DNA of 64,000 nt, taken from contig CBDEGO010000006.1 of assembly GCA_965237995.1 (NCBI GenBank), forward strand, positions 1 through 64,000, written 5' to 3'. The translations under genes were made by a program, and so were the position numbers. Within the stretch, counting starts at the first letter, position 1; each line of letters opens with the position of its first letter. The DNA comes from JAAELZ01 sp965237995 (lineage in GTDB: Bacteria > Pseudomonadota > Gammaproteobacteria > Arenicellales > Poriferihabitantaceae). Shown here piece by piece: positions 36,531 to 45,202 of the stretch. The notes beneath the pieces are model-generated. The model was not told the DNA's origin. It saw nothing but the letters and a program-made list of their open reading frames with translations, and did not search any database.

Positions 36531-37808
36531 ATGGCAAAAGACAAAGGGCAAGATAACGAAGACGATAAGCTACTGTATTGCTCATTCTGCGGTAAAAGTC
36601 AGAATGAAGTTCGCAAGTTAATCGCAGGCCCCTCCGTTTTTATCTGCGACGAATGTGTTGATTTATGTAACGACATTATTCGTGAAGAGGCCGATACTTC
36701 AGACGATGCTGAAGTTAGAGAGGCGCACACTCCTTCACCTCAGGAAATCCATGCTATTTTGGATGATTTTGTTATTGGGCAGTCAGATGCAAAAAAAGTG
36801 CTGTCTGTCGCCGTTTATAATCATTACAAGCGCATCCTGAACGAAGACCCCGACGAGGATGTCGAGTTATCTAAAAGTAACATTTTACTTATCGGGCCTA
36901 CAGGTTCAGGTAAGACCTTGCTGGCCGAAACGTTAGCACGTCAGTTAAACGTGCCATTCACCATGGCTGATGCCACAACGCTTACAGAAGCGGGTTATGT
37001 GGGTGAAGACGTAGAAAATATCATCCAAAAGCTGTTGCAAAAGTGTGATTACGATGTAGACCGCGCGCAGATGGGTATTATTTACATCGATGAAATCGAT
37101 AAAATTTCACGTAAATCAGACAACCCTTCTATCACCCGTGATGTTTCTGGCGAAGGTGTACAACAGGCCTTGCTCAAACTGATCGAAGGCACGGTTGCTT
37201 CTATTCCTCCGCAAGGCGGGCGCAAGCACCCGCAACAAGAGTTTCTACAAGTTGACACACGCAATATCTTATTCATTGTGGGCGGCGCATTTGCTGGCCT
37301 TGAAAAGGTGGTGCAGCAGCGTACTGAAAAATCAGGCATTGGTTTCGGAGCTGAAATAAACGACAAGACAGCGGAAGACCGCTCAGGCGAATTACTTGGC
37401 AGCCTTGAAGTAGAAGACTTAGTTCGCTATGGACTGATCCCTGAATTCGTCGGTCGTTTGCCAGTACATGCCGTCCTTGAAGAGTTAACCGAAGAGTCCT
37501 TAGTCCGTATTTTAATTGAGCCAAAAAATGCGCTCGTTAAGCAATATAAAAAACTATTGGAATTTGATGGGGTGGACCTAGAGTTTCGTGATGATGCGCT
37601 CAAGACGATAGCCGCTAAAGCAAAAGATCGCAAAACAGGTGCTAGAGGACTACGCTCAATCATCGAACGTGCTTTGCTTGAAACAATGTATGAACTACCG
37701 TCACTTGATGGCGTAAAGAAAATCATCATCGACAAATCAGTGGTGAACGAAGGCACACGGCCCCTATTTGTTTACGAAGATAAAAAGCAACGCGCGGAAG
37801 CGAGTTAG
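36531..37808 (+). CDS. clpX: ATP-dependent Clp protease ATP-binding subunit ClpX
   Basis: A 425-residue AAA+ unfoldase that recognises substrates and feeds them to ClpP. The N-terminal zinc-binding domain is CSFCGKSQ to FICDEC (four Cys). Walker A is GPTGSGKT near residue 122, Walker B IIYIDEIDKI near 182, the sensor region follows, and IEGTVASIPPQGGRKHP (pore and RKH loop region) is present. The C-terminal small domain contains the GARGLRSI sensor-2 arginine. It lies 150 bp after clpP. Confidence 0.97.
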   Translation: MAKDKGQDNEDDKLLYCSFCGKSQNEVRKLIAGPSVFICDECVDLCNDIIREEADTSDDAEVREAHTPSPQEIHAILDDFVIGQSDAKKVLSVAVYNHYKRILNEDPDEDVELSKSNILLIGPTGSGKTLLAETLARQLNVPFTMADATTLTEAGYVGEDVENIIQKLLQKCDYDVDRAQMGIIYIDEIDKISRKSDNPSITRDVSGEGVQQALLKLIEGTVASIPPQGGRKHPQQEFLQVDTRNILFIVGGAFAGLEKVVQQRTEKSGIGFGAEINDKTAEDRSGELLGSLEVEDLVRYGLIPEFVGRLPVHAVLEELTEESLVRILIEPKNALVKQYKKLLEFDGVDLEFRDDALKTIAAKAKDRKTGARGLRSIIERALLETMYELPSLDGVKKIIIDKSVVNEGTRPLFVYEDKKQRAEAS

Positions 37809-37900
37809 CCACTACCCATCTAACGCTGTCACACAGCGATAAAATCAAGGGCTTATCACCACTGGTTGGTGAGCAGCCCCATATTTTACTTCTGGGTTCG

Positions 37901-38338
37901 ATGCCCAGTGTGCAGTCTATTACGCATCAACAATATTACGCGCACCCGCAAAATGCGTTTTGGCCCGTTGTATCTCAGCTATTCAATTTTGAATTAAGTG
38001 ACGAATATGCATTAAATACGGCAGCGCTGCTTGCGCGACAAGTCGCCGTGTGGGATGTACTGGCTGCCTGTGAGAGAAAAGGCAGCTTAGACTCGGCTAT
38101 TATTGCAGGCTCTGAAGTATTGAACCCAATCAATCAATTACTCGCGCAACACCCGTCAATAAAAATGATTGGCCTCAATGGCGGTGCTGCCTTTTCATTA
38201 TTCAATAAGTATCAAGTTCCGTTAATGAACGAACACAACTATAAACTTGTAAAGCTGCCATCCACTAGCCCAGCGCATGCTGCGATGAGTCGAGAGCAAA
38301 AAACACAAGCCTGGCGTCGAATGCTTGAAATAGAGTGA
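37901..38338 (+). CDS. DNA-deoxyinosine glycosylase-like protein (UDG superfamily)
   Basis: A mug-like uracil/hypoxanthine-DNA glycosylase family member. The signature GSMPSVQSITHQQYYAHPQNAFWPV and the late LPSTSPAHA are characteristic. The homologous frame clearly continues upstream of the only ATG (37901). The codons from about 37844 read IKGLSPLVGEQPHILLLGSM, which is the expected first strand of the fold. No ATG, GTG or TTG occurs in frame between the stop at 37781 and 37901. Either a non-standard start (CTG 37826, ATC 37844 or ATT 37883) is used or the protein is N-terminally truncated. It follows clpX by fewer than 100 bp. Confidence 0.8.
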   Translation: MPSVQSITHQQYYAHPQNAFWPVVSQLFNFELSDEYALNTAALLARQVAVWDVLAACERKGSLDSAIIAGSEVLNPINQLLAQHPSIKMIGLNGGAAFSLFNKYQVPLMNEHNYKLVKLPSTSPAHAAMSREQKTQAWRRMLEIE

Positions 38339-38387
38339 CTTAACCCTATTTCTACTAAATCTTATAACTCTAATAACGACCGTATCA

Positions 38388-39320
38388 ATGACCTCCGCTA
38401 TCGATATTAGAGATCTGCGTAAATCTTATTCAAATGGCTTTGAAGCACTTAAAGGAATTAATCTAAAAATTGACTCAGGTGATTTTTTTGCCTTACTGGG
38501 TCCAAATGGTGCGGGTAAATCAACCACGATTGGTATCTTGTGTTCACTGGTAAATAAAACTAGCGGGCACGTCAATATTTATGACGCTGATATCGACGTC
38601 AATTTCCCCTTAGCTAAGTCGTATCTCGGAGTGGTACCGCAAGAAGTGAACTTCAGCGTGTTCGAGCATCCGATGCAAATCGTGATGCAACAGGCAGGGT
38701 ATTATGGGCTGACAGCAGAGGTAGCCGCAGAACGGGCTGAGAAATACTTACGGCAGTTGGGTCTTTGGGAGAAGCGATTTGATATCTCACGTACGTTATC
38801 AGGCGGGCAAAAGCGTCGTTTAATGATTGCGCGCGCGCTGATTCATCACCCTAAAATCCTTATCTTAGATGAGCCAACCGCTGGGGTGGATATAGAAGTA
38901 AGGCGTACCATGTGGGCTTTTCTCAAGGAAATTAATGAAGCTGGCACGACCATTGTACTCACGACACATTACTTGGAAGAAGCAGAAAGCCTATGCGGCA
39001 ATATTGCCATTATTGATCAGGGCGCCGTTGTGCATAACTCTTCAATGCGCGAATTACTTCGCGGTTTGCAAAAAGAGACCTATATTTTAGATGTGGAAAG
39101 CGACACGAATGTAAGCGTTCAAACCATAAGCAAAGCCCCACACCAAATGCGGCAGATAGACGAAGGTAAATTGGAGGTTGATATTCCTAAAGGAGAAACA
39201 CTCAACACGGTGTTTAGTTGGCTCAGTGAGCAAGGGATTCAAGTACATAGCATGCGAAGTAAGTCGAATCGTTTAGAGCAGCTATTTATGGGCTTAGTCA
39301 GCGAAGAGGGCCAGAGATGA
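38388..39320 (+). CDS. ABC transporter ATP-binding protein (YadG-like)
   Basis: A 310-residue ABC-2 type ATPase. Walker A is GPNGAGKSTT near residue 39, the signature LSGGQKRRLMIARAL near 140, Walker B ILILDEPTAG, and the H-loop TTHYLEEAE. The C-terminal extension (about 230-310) is typical of drug or polysaccharide-export type subunits. The stop overlaps the start of the permease gene (ATGA). Equivalent to YadG of E. coli. The substrate is unknown. Confidence 0.9.
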   Translation: MTSAIDIRDLRKSYSNGFEALKGINLKIDSGDFFALLGPNGAGKSTTIGILCSLVNKTSGHVNIYDADIDVNFPLAKSYLGVVPQEVNFSVFEHPMQIVMQQAGYYGLTAEVAAERAEKYLRQLGLWEKRFDISRTLSGGQKRRLMIARALIHHPKILILDEPTAGVDIEVRRTMWAFLKEINEAGTTIVLTTHYLEEAESLCGNIAIIDQGAVVHNSSMRELLRGLQKETYILDVESDTNVSVQTISKAPHQMRQIDEGKLEVDIPKGETLNTVFSWLSEQGIQVHSMRSKSNRLEQLFMGLVSEEGQR

Positions 39321-40087
39321 AAGGCGTCAATTGGATCTCATTTAAAACGTTAAGCCGTAAGGAGATTGTTCGATTCTTGCGTATATGGCAGCAAGCGATA
39401 GTACCTCCGGTGATTACCACAACGCTGTACTTTGTTATTTTTGGTGATTTGATTGGCCCAAGAATTGGCGAAATGGAAGGGTTCACCTATATGAACTTCA
39501 TTGTGCCAGGCTTAATTTTGATGGCGGTGATCACTAATTCTTACGCTAACGTTGCGTCGTCTTTTTTCAGTTCAAAATTCCAGTTATCGATTGAAGAATT
39601 ATTGGTCTCACCCACCTCAGATTGGGTCATTCTACTTGGCTATGTGGCGGGTGGAGTTGCGCGTGGAATATGCGTAGGTATCGTAGTCACTATTGTCTCG
39701 CTGTTTTTTAGCGAGCTACATATATATAGCTTTCCAGTATTAATCAGCGTAACGGTACTGACTTCGATTTTATTCGCTCTCGGAGGCTTTACCAACGGAA
39801 TGCTGGCCCGAAAATTCGACGATATTTCAATCGTACCCACTTTCGTACTTACTCCACTTACTTACTTAGGCGGCGTGTTTTACTCTATTAAGTTGCTACC
39901 CGATTTTTGGCAAACAGTGTCTCACTTAAATCCAATTCTCTATATGATCAACGCCTTTCGCTATGGCTTTTTAGGCATTTCAGATATCCCTCTAGCGGTG
40001 TCTTACGCGATTATTATTGGTTTCATTGTATTGCTAGTGGTTGTCAATTTGATAATGATAAAGAGAGGCTATGGCTTACGAAGCTAA
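39317..40087 (+). CDS. ABC-2 type transporter permease (YadH-like)
   Basis: A 256-residue membrane protein with six hydrophobic segments and the ABC-2 permease pattern (YFVIFGDLIGPRIG, MNFIVPGLILMAVI, PLTYLGGVFYSIKLLPDFW). It pairs with the preceding ATPase, whose stop codon it overlaps. It converges on the EamA gene with 62 bp between. Confidence 0.9.
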   Translation: MKGVNWISFKTLSRKEIVRFLRIWQQAIVPPVITTTLYFVIFGDLIGPRIGEMEGFTYMNFIVPGLILMAVITNSYANVASSFFSSKFQLSIEELLVSPTSDWVILLGYVAGGVARGICVGIVVTIVSLFFSELHIYSFPVLISVTVLTSILFALGGFTNGMLARKFDDISIVPTFVLTPLTYLGGVFYSIKLLPDFWQTVSHLNPILYMINAFRYGFLGISDIPLAVSYAIIIGFIVLLVVVNLIMIKRGYGLRS

Positions 40088-40149
40088 TCAATCTCGACGT
40101 CTGTCGTTATTGTGTTTCAGGCTTACAAAAAATAGATTACTTAAACGAC

Positions 40150-41058
40150 TTATCCCAGTTTAATCGCTGAAATACCAATCACGACCAATATGGCGCCGCC
40201 CCAAGCGCCTGCTGCGGGTCGTTCTTTAGTGACTAGCCATAACATGGGTAACATGAGTGTGGTGGAGACCGATGAAAGAATCGCAGTAATGCCTAAATCT
40301 CCGTGTTTTAAGGCATAAAGCAACAAGCTCATGCCAATTGACATCGCGAGTAACCCGCTTACAAATGTCACCAATAACGTGTTTAAATTCAATCTATTGG
40401 CCGCTTTTTGATTTGGTAGTGGTAATAACCAACAAGCCCATAACATAAGCACCGCTGCGCCAACGCGAATCGTGGTCGCGCCCACAGCAGTGACGCCCAT
40501 TTCCAGCACTGGCTTTGCGACGAGCGCGCCTAACGCTTGGCCTAATGCGGCCATTAACCCAAATAACACACCCATAATAAGAAGCCCTTGCACTTCTTCC
40601 CATTGATGAATTTGTGATTTTCTCTTGCCAAACACAATGGCTAAGTAAGTGCCGAACACGACTAACCCACAGCCAATCAAGCCCATCGCACTGATGCTTT
40701 CGCCTAAAAAGAAAATACCTAAGGCAACTTGCATGGGGGCATTGATTGCAAACAAGATGGCGCTACGCCGCGGGCCCACTCTGTTCATACACATAAACAG
40801 CATCACATCACCAAACCAAATTCCTATCACGCCAGACAAAGCCAACCTGAGCCAGTGGGAAAGTGGCAGCTGTAAAACTTGACTGCTTAAATCTCCTTGC
40901 ACTAATAGCCAAAGCACAAGGGTAGCAAGTACCATAGACATACGAATCCGTACGTACGGTTGAGGGCCTAAATGACGGACAGGACCAGCGGAAATGACAC
41001 CGCTTACAGACCAACAAAACGCCGCGCCAAGCGCAGCTAACTCGGGTGCTGATAACAT
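40150..41058 (-). CDS. EamA/DMT-family transporter
   Basis: A 302-residue protein with ten hydrophobic helices in two EamA repeats. The first runs from AALGAAFCWSVSGVISAG to about 140, ending VFGTYLAIVFGKRK. The second starts near residue 160. Members of this family export amino acids, nucleosides or other metabolites, and the specificity is not readable here. No ribosome binding site is obvious. Confidence 0.88.
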   Translation of the reverse strand: MLSAPELAALGAAFCWSVSGVISAGPVRHLGPQPYVRIRMSMVLATLVLWLLVQGDLSSQVLQLPLSHWLRLALSGVIGIWFGDVMLFMCMNRVGPRRSAILFAINAPMQVALGIFFLGESISAMGLIGCGLVVFGTYLAIVFGKRKSQIHQWEEVQGLLIMGVLFGLMAALGQALGALVAKPVLEMGVTAVGATTIRVGAAVLMLWACWLLPLPNQKAANRLNLNTLLVTFVSGLLAMSIGMSLLLYALKHGDLGITAILSSVSTTLMLPMLWLVTKERPAAGAWGGAILVVIGISAIKLG

Positions 41059-41207
41059 ATAAATCTGCTTAAAATTAACTCAAAAATAAGCCAAGGCTAA
41101 TTGACTCCTAGCGTACTCTTAATCCATTTTTATACAAGCAAATTCAATGACAGGGAAATGGTTTTTACAAAGAAGGAAGTTCAATGCGCGTCCAGCGAAT
41201 TGAACAT

Positions 41208-41247
41208 TAAAACAACCGAAGCAAGTGAGGAGGAACTCGCTTCGGTT
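41208..41247 (-). terminator. Terminator after the EF-hand gene
   Basis: A 13-position stem with one mismatch (41214-41226 with 41235-41247) has an 8-nt purine loop. It is followed on the minus strand by GTTTTAA. It begins about ten bases after the EF-hand stop codon. Confidence 0.75.
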
Positions 41248-41256
41248 CAACAGCGG

Positions 41257-41487
41257 TTAGCGATTTTTCTCTTTGCCTGCCCACTCTTCAAAGCTCACCA
41301 TTTTGTCGTTGTTGGCATCCATCGACATAAAGTGGCCTTTTATAACATTGAGAATTTCAGCTTCGGTCACCATGCCATCGGCATTTAGGTCGACTTCTTC
41401 AGCCGTGATTTCCATCGCGTGCACAGAGCTAACAGCTGTTAATAGCCCAATCGCTAATAACGTAGTATTAATTTTTGATTTAGTCAT
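41257..41487 (-). CDS. Small exported EF-hand protein
   Basis: A 76-residue protein with a signal peptide (INTTLLAIGLLTAVSSVHA, cleavage near 24). It has two EF-hand calcium loops, DLNADGMVTEAE and DANNDKMVSFEE, both with the correct acidic positions at 1, 3, 5 and 12. It is probably a periplasmic calcium-binding protein. A good AGGAGAG ribosome binding site precedes the ATG and a terminator follows the gene, so it is a monocistronic unit. Confidence 0.85.
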   Translation of the reverse strand: MTKSKINTTLLAIGLLTAVSSVHAMEITAEEVDLNADGMVTEAEILNVIKGHFMSMDANNDKMVSFEEWAGKEKNR

Positions 41488-41747
41488 GATTGTTACTCTC
41501 CTATTCTGGTTTATAGATTGAAAATCGAAATTTTCAGTTTGCTACAACATGTCTAATGTTGCTATAGAGTAAGAAATCAATTAAAAAGCTTCGTTCAAGA
41601 TAAGCAGGCATTTACTAATAAATAAAATATTACTAATACTAATCAATTAGTTATAGGAAGGCAGTTATAACAAAGAAGTATCAGATTAATAACAGCGGTA
41701 TAACAACCGCAAAGCTTTAGGGTTTTGTGAGAGCGGTGGGAGCTAAT

Positions 41748-42764
41748 CTAGCCGCCAATGTAAGACATTTCGACTTTCTGTGAAGCGCTGCCCAGCGTAG
41801 CGCGTTCTTCTGAATATCGATCGGTGCGTTCGCTCCAAATTTTACGTACAGCGAGATCCAACGCTTCAGGTGATGTGGCTTCTCGCATTACCGCTCTTAG
41901 GTCGTGGCCGCTGCTAGCGAATAAGCAGGTATAGATCTGCCCGATAGCGGATAAGCGTGCCCTTGAGCATTCATGGCAAAAGGTTTGAGAAACGGAGGAG
42001 ATCATACCAATTTCTAGCTGACTGTTTTTTTGGTCGGTTAGCTTCCAACGCTTTGCGACTTCACCTGGGTAGTTGGCTCCGATGGGCGCTACGGCATACT
42101 GTGTTTGAATCAACTCGAGCATTTCTTGCGCAGTATATACTTCGTTTAATTGCCAGCCGTTGGCGTTACCAACGTCCATATATTCAATAAAACGTAGAAT
42201 GACTTTGCTGTCTTTAAAGTGACCGACCATTGGCAATATGCTGTGATCATTTACGCCTTTTTGCACCACCATGTTGACTTTCACCGACTCGAACCCCGCT
42301 TTGGTAGCTGCGTCAATCCCGCTTAGTACTTTGCCTACCGGGAAATTCATATCGTTTAAGGCTTTAAAGGTGGGGTCGTCAATCGCATCTAAGCTAATGT
42401 TTACGCGTTTTAGTCCAGCCTCGCGTAGGGCAATCGCCCTATCAAGTGTGAGCAAAGACGCGTTCGTAGTGAGACTTAAGTCCTTGAGTTTAGGTAATGC
42501 GCTTAGCAGAGCCACCAATTTTTCGAGGTTCTTGCGAATAAGGGGTTCTCCGCCAGTTAAGCGGATTTTCTCAACTCCCAAATCAACGAACACCTTGGCA
42601 ATGCTCTCAATTTCTTCAAAGCTTAACAGCTCATGCTTACTTAGAAATTTATGGTGCTTGTTAAAAATGTGTTTTGGCATGCAATAGTTACAGCGAAAAT
42701 TGCAGCGGTCGGTAACTGAAATACGTAGGTCGTGCAGTGGGCGCTGAAGACTGTCTAATAACAT
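41748..42764 (-). CDS. moaA: GTP 3',8-cyclase MoaA
   Basis: A 338-residue radical SAM enzyme that starts molybdenum cofactor synthesis by converting GTP to 3',8-cyclo-7,8-dihydro-GTP. The N-terminal SAM cluster is CNFRCNYC. The C-terminal cluster is CHECSRARLSAIGQIYTC with CLFA, as expected. It ends in a double glycine (YIGG). No other moa genes are nearby. On the minus strand a consensus TATAAT (42771-42776) ends six bases before the ATG, so the mRNA is probably leaderless. Confidence 0.96.
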   Translation of the reverse strand: MLLDSLQRPLHDLRISVTDRCNFRCNYCMPKHIFNKHHKFLSKHELLSFEEIESIAKVFVDLGVEKIRLTGGEPLIRKNLEKLVALLSALPKLKDLSLTTNASLLTLDRAIALREAGLKRVNISLDAIDDPTFKALNDMNFPVGKVLSGIDAATKAGFESVKVNMVVQKGVNDHSILPMVGHFKDSKVILRFIEYMDVGNANGWQLNEVYTAQEMLELIQTQYAVAPIGANYPGEVAKRWKLTDQKNSQLEIGMISSVSQTFCHECSRARLSAIGQIYTCLFASSGHDLRAVMREATSPEALDLAVRKIWSERTDRYSEERATLGSASQKVEMSYIGG

Positions 42765-42770
42765 TGGTTA

Positions 42771-42776
42771 ATTATA
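42771..42776 (-). promoter_or_regulatory. moaA -10 box next to the start codon
   Basis: A consensus TATAAT on the minus strand is separated from the moaA ATG by six bases. No Shine-Dalgarno site lies between them and the -35 is poor. No molybdenum-cofactor riboswitch can fit in this distance. Confidence 0.55.
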
Positions 42777-42881
42777 GTGGAGAATTTTGCGCTCGGTCAT
42801 GCGTTTATGCTCACTTACTAAATCTAATTGAAAATGGCTTAAAGTAGCCGCGCTTCAGTCTCGATTTGGTAAACTACCCAT

Positions 42882-43081
42882 GCGTTGCCTGCGATGTTAG
42901 TGAGCGAATCCCAATCCCTTTGAACCTAAATACTTTACCGGGGGCTGGACTGCGACAGGGGTGTAGCATGTCCGTGTTTTTAGGAAACTAAATTCAGCGG
43001 AAAGCCCGAACTAGAGCCGGTGCTCCCACTTGAACTTCCCGGTTCAAGGTACGGAGGAACCACGGCATAGGTGGGTAACGC
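42882..43081 (+). ncRNA. ssrS: 6S RNA
   Basis: A 200-nt region between moaA and the formyltetrahydrofolate cyclo-ligase gene, the classic ssrS-fau context. The 5' end (GCGTT, 42882-42886) pairs with the 3' end (AACGC, 43077-43081). A conserved distal stem with CTTGAACTTCCCGGTTCAAG near 43029-43048 and a following GGAGGAACCACGGC segment resemble known gammaproteobacterial 6S RNAs. It binds sigma-70 RNA polymerase through a promoter-like bubble. A TAAACT box (42870-42875) lies seven bases before the predicted 5' end. The ends are approximate. Confidence 0.88.
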
Positions 43082-43111
43082 ACTTTAAAGCCTCTGTTAG
43101 ATGTAAGCTAA

Positions 43112-43696
43112 ATGAATCGTAATCAATTACGTAAGGACATGCGTAAAAAACGTCGTGCTGTTACTGTTGCTGAGCACGGCTTAGCGGCATATCGATTGCG
43201 GGCAAATTTAAAGTCAGTGAATGCATTTCGAAGCGCTAGTACTGTTGGGCTTTATCTACAAAGTGATGGAGAAATAGACCCAGCGCTCGCTATGAAATGG
43301 GCGTGGTCGGTAGGTAAAAAGTGTTACCTGCCTATTTTGTCGCACTGGGATGATAAGCCTATGTCTTTTGGTGAAGTCACGCCCGCAACAAAATTCTTGC
43401 CTAATAAATTTGGAATTCCAGAACCGCTGTGTACACAAAAAGAACTAATCAAAACGAGTAAAATTGATTGCTTGTTGATGCCTTTAGTCGCTTATGACGA
43501 CCAAGCGAATCGCTTAGGGATGGGCGGCGGCTATTATGACCGAACCTTAGAATTTACCATGCGACATCCGTTATATAGGCGGCCAAAACTAATAGGCTTG
43601 GCGCACCACTTTCAAAAGGTGGAGCAACTTCCATTCGCTAGTTGGGACGTACCCATAGACGGTATTGTGACCGACCACGAGGTGCAGCGCTTCTAA
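43112..43696 (+). CDS. fau: 5-formyltetrahydrofolate cyclo-ligase
   Basis: A 194-residue enzyme (YgfA/MTHFS) that converts 5-formyl-THF to 5,10-methenyl-THF using ATP. The N-terminal basic segment RKDMRKKRRAV and the C-terminal signature NRLGMGGGYYDRTLEF are present. It lies 30 bp after the 6S RNA and is probably co-transcribed with it, as in E. coli. Its start has no strong ribosome binding site. Confidence 0.93.
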   Translation: MNRNQLRKDMRKKRRAVTVAEHGLAAYRLRANLKSVNAFRSASTVGLYLQSDGEIDPALAMKWAWSVGKKCYLPILSHWDDKPMSFGEVTPATKFLPNKFGIPEPLCTQKELIKTSKIDCLLMPLVAYDDQANRLGMGGGYYDRTLEFTMRHPLYRRPKLIGLAHHFQKVEQLPFASWDVPIDGIVTDHEVQRF

Positions 43697-43714
43697 ATTA
43701 CACTAAGTACAATT

Positions 43715-44494
43715 ATGAAAATACTAGCGATAGGCGACATAGTCGCCAAACCTGGCAGACGAATCCTGCAGACTCACCTAGCCACCTTACAACAACAGCA
43801 CCAAGTTGACTTTACGGTAGTGAACGTTGAGAACGCTGCGGGTGGCTCTGGCCTGACCAAAGGTGTGTTTAAGGAATTATCGGCTCTAGATATCGATGTG
43901 ATGACATCGGGAAATCATATTTTCCATAAAAAAGAGATACTGGAATTCATAGACGACGAGCCCACCCTGCTGCGACCTCACAACTTCCCAAAGGGCGCTT
44001 TAGGCTCTGGCGTTGTGACTGTGAACGCCACTAATGGCGTCAAAGTGACAGTCATTAACTTAATGGGCCAAGTATTTATGACCCCTATTTTGAATTGCCC
44101 GTTTGAGGCGATGACCGCACTGCTGCAACAACACTCGCTCGATGACGGTGTTGTATTGTTAGACTTCCACGCTGAAACGACCAGCGAAAAAATAGCGATG
44201 GGCTGGTTTGTAGATGGGAAAGCATCGGCTCAGTGGGGTACGCACACGCATGTTCAAACCGCGGATGAAAGAGTGTTGCCAGATGGCACGGCTTACATTA
44301 CTGATCTAGGTATGACAGGCGCTTATAATTCGGTTATCGGGGTGAATTCAGATATTATTGTCGAATCTTACGTGACTAAACAACGTGGTCGATTCGACCC
44401 GGCAACCGGCCCAGCTGCCTTATGTGGTGTGCTGATAGATGTGGACGAATCCACTAGTAAAGCACGGAGTATTTCGCGTATTCGGGTAGAATAG
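43715..44494 (+). CDS. YmdB-family metallophosphoesterase (TIGR00282)
   Basis: A 259-residue phosphodiesterase of the YmdB type. The metal ligands are in IGDIVAKPGR (D8), NVENAAGG, TSGNHIFHKKEI, LDFHAETTSEKIAMG and WGTHTHVQTADE. The YITDLGMTGAYNSVIGV signature near 195-211 is typical. Bacillus YmdB cleaves 2',3'-cAMP and influences biofilm formation, and the role in proteobacteria is not settled. The gene follows fau by 18 bp and precedes the cyclophilin by 24 bp, so the three may form an operon. Confidence 0.88.
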   Translation: MKILAIGDIVAKPGRRILQTHLATLQQQHQVDFTVVNVENAAGGSGLTKGVFKELSALDIDVMTSGNHIFHKKEILEFIDDEPTLLRPHNFPKGALGSGVVTVNATNGVKVTVINLMGQVFMTPILNCPFEAMTALLQQHSLDDGVVLLDFHAETTSEKIAMGWFVDGKASAQWGTHTHVQTADERVLPDGTAYITDLGMTGAYNSVIGVNSDIIVESYVTKQRGRFDPATGPAALCGVLIDVDESTSKARSISRIRVE

Positions 44495-44518
44495 CCCTTC
44501 TATTAACTGGCAGCCATT

Positions 44519-45121
44519 ATGAATACAGCAACCCACCGACTAATTAAGCGCTTTCGTACGCTGATTATTCTAGCAATTTCCTTTTTTTCTTTATCTTTGA
44601 CTCACGCAGACGACACTATGAACTCAACCGTACTATTAAGCACCACATTAGGTGATATCACCATCGAACTAGATGCTGACAAAGCGCCTAATACCGTAGA
44701 AAACTTCGTTAATTACGTAAAGAATGGACACTTTGATGGTTTGATCTTTCATCGCGTTATTCCAGGTTTTATGGCCCAAGGGGGCGGTATGGAGTCTGGC
44801 ATGAAAGAGCGTCCAAACCTTTCGTCCATTGAAAATGAAGCAGACAACGGTTTAACTAATGATCGCGGTACGTTAGCGATGGCGCGTACCAATGACCCTC
44901 ATTCGGCTACTTCGCAGTTTTTTATTAACCTTGCTAATAATGATTTCCTTAACCATAAATCAAAAGACGCGCGCGGCTGGGGTTATGCGGTATTTGGTAA
45001 AGTGACTGACGGTATGGAAGTCGTTGATGATATGGCGAGTAAGCCAACAGGCGGCAAGAATGGTCACCAAGATGTGCCATTAGAAGATATTGTGATTAAT
45101 TCTGCGACTTTAGTTGAGTAA
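44519..45121 (+). CDS. Peptidyl-prolyl cis-trans isomerase, cyclophilin type, exported
   Basis: A 200-residue cyclophilin. An N-terminal signal (TLIILAISFFSLSLTHAD) is followed by the domain with GDITIELDADKAPNTVENFVNY, the catalytic FHRVIPGFMAQGG arginine and the late FINLANNDFLNH. It would act in the periplasm like PpiA. An internal Met (MNSTVLL, residue 34) could give a cytoplasmic form like PpiB, but the signal peptide is convincing. A strong terminator follows. Confidence 0.92.
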   Translation: MNTATHRLIKRFRTLIILAISFFSLSLTHADDTMNSTVLLSTTLGDITIELDADKAPNTVENFVNYVKNGHFDGLIFHRVIPGFMAQGGGMESGMKERPNLSSIENEADNGLTNDRGTLAMARTNDPHSATSQFFINLANNDFLNHKSKDARGWGYAVFGKVTDGMEVVDDMASKPTGGKNGHQDVPLEDIVINSATLVE

Positions 45122-45152
45122 TTTACTGCAGCCTCAGAGCGATTTAAACAAG

Positions 45153-45182
45153 CCGCGCAGCCTTAGGGCGCGCGGTTTTTTT
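45153..45182 (+). terminator. Intrinsic terminator after the cyclophilin gene
   Basis: CCGCGC (45153-45158) pairs with GCGCGG (45170-45175) and is followed by seven T. hrpA begins about 20 bp later. Confidence 0.85.
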
Positions 45183-45202
45183 GTTTGAGGGCTAATCACG
45201 CT

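Noticed and set aside
41101..41521. Plus-strand frames opposite the EF-hand gene
   Set aside because: They are shadows. The minus-strand gene has a signal peptide, two EF-hands, a ribosome binding site and a terminator.
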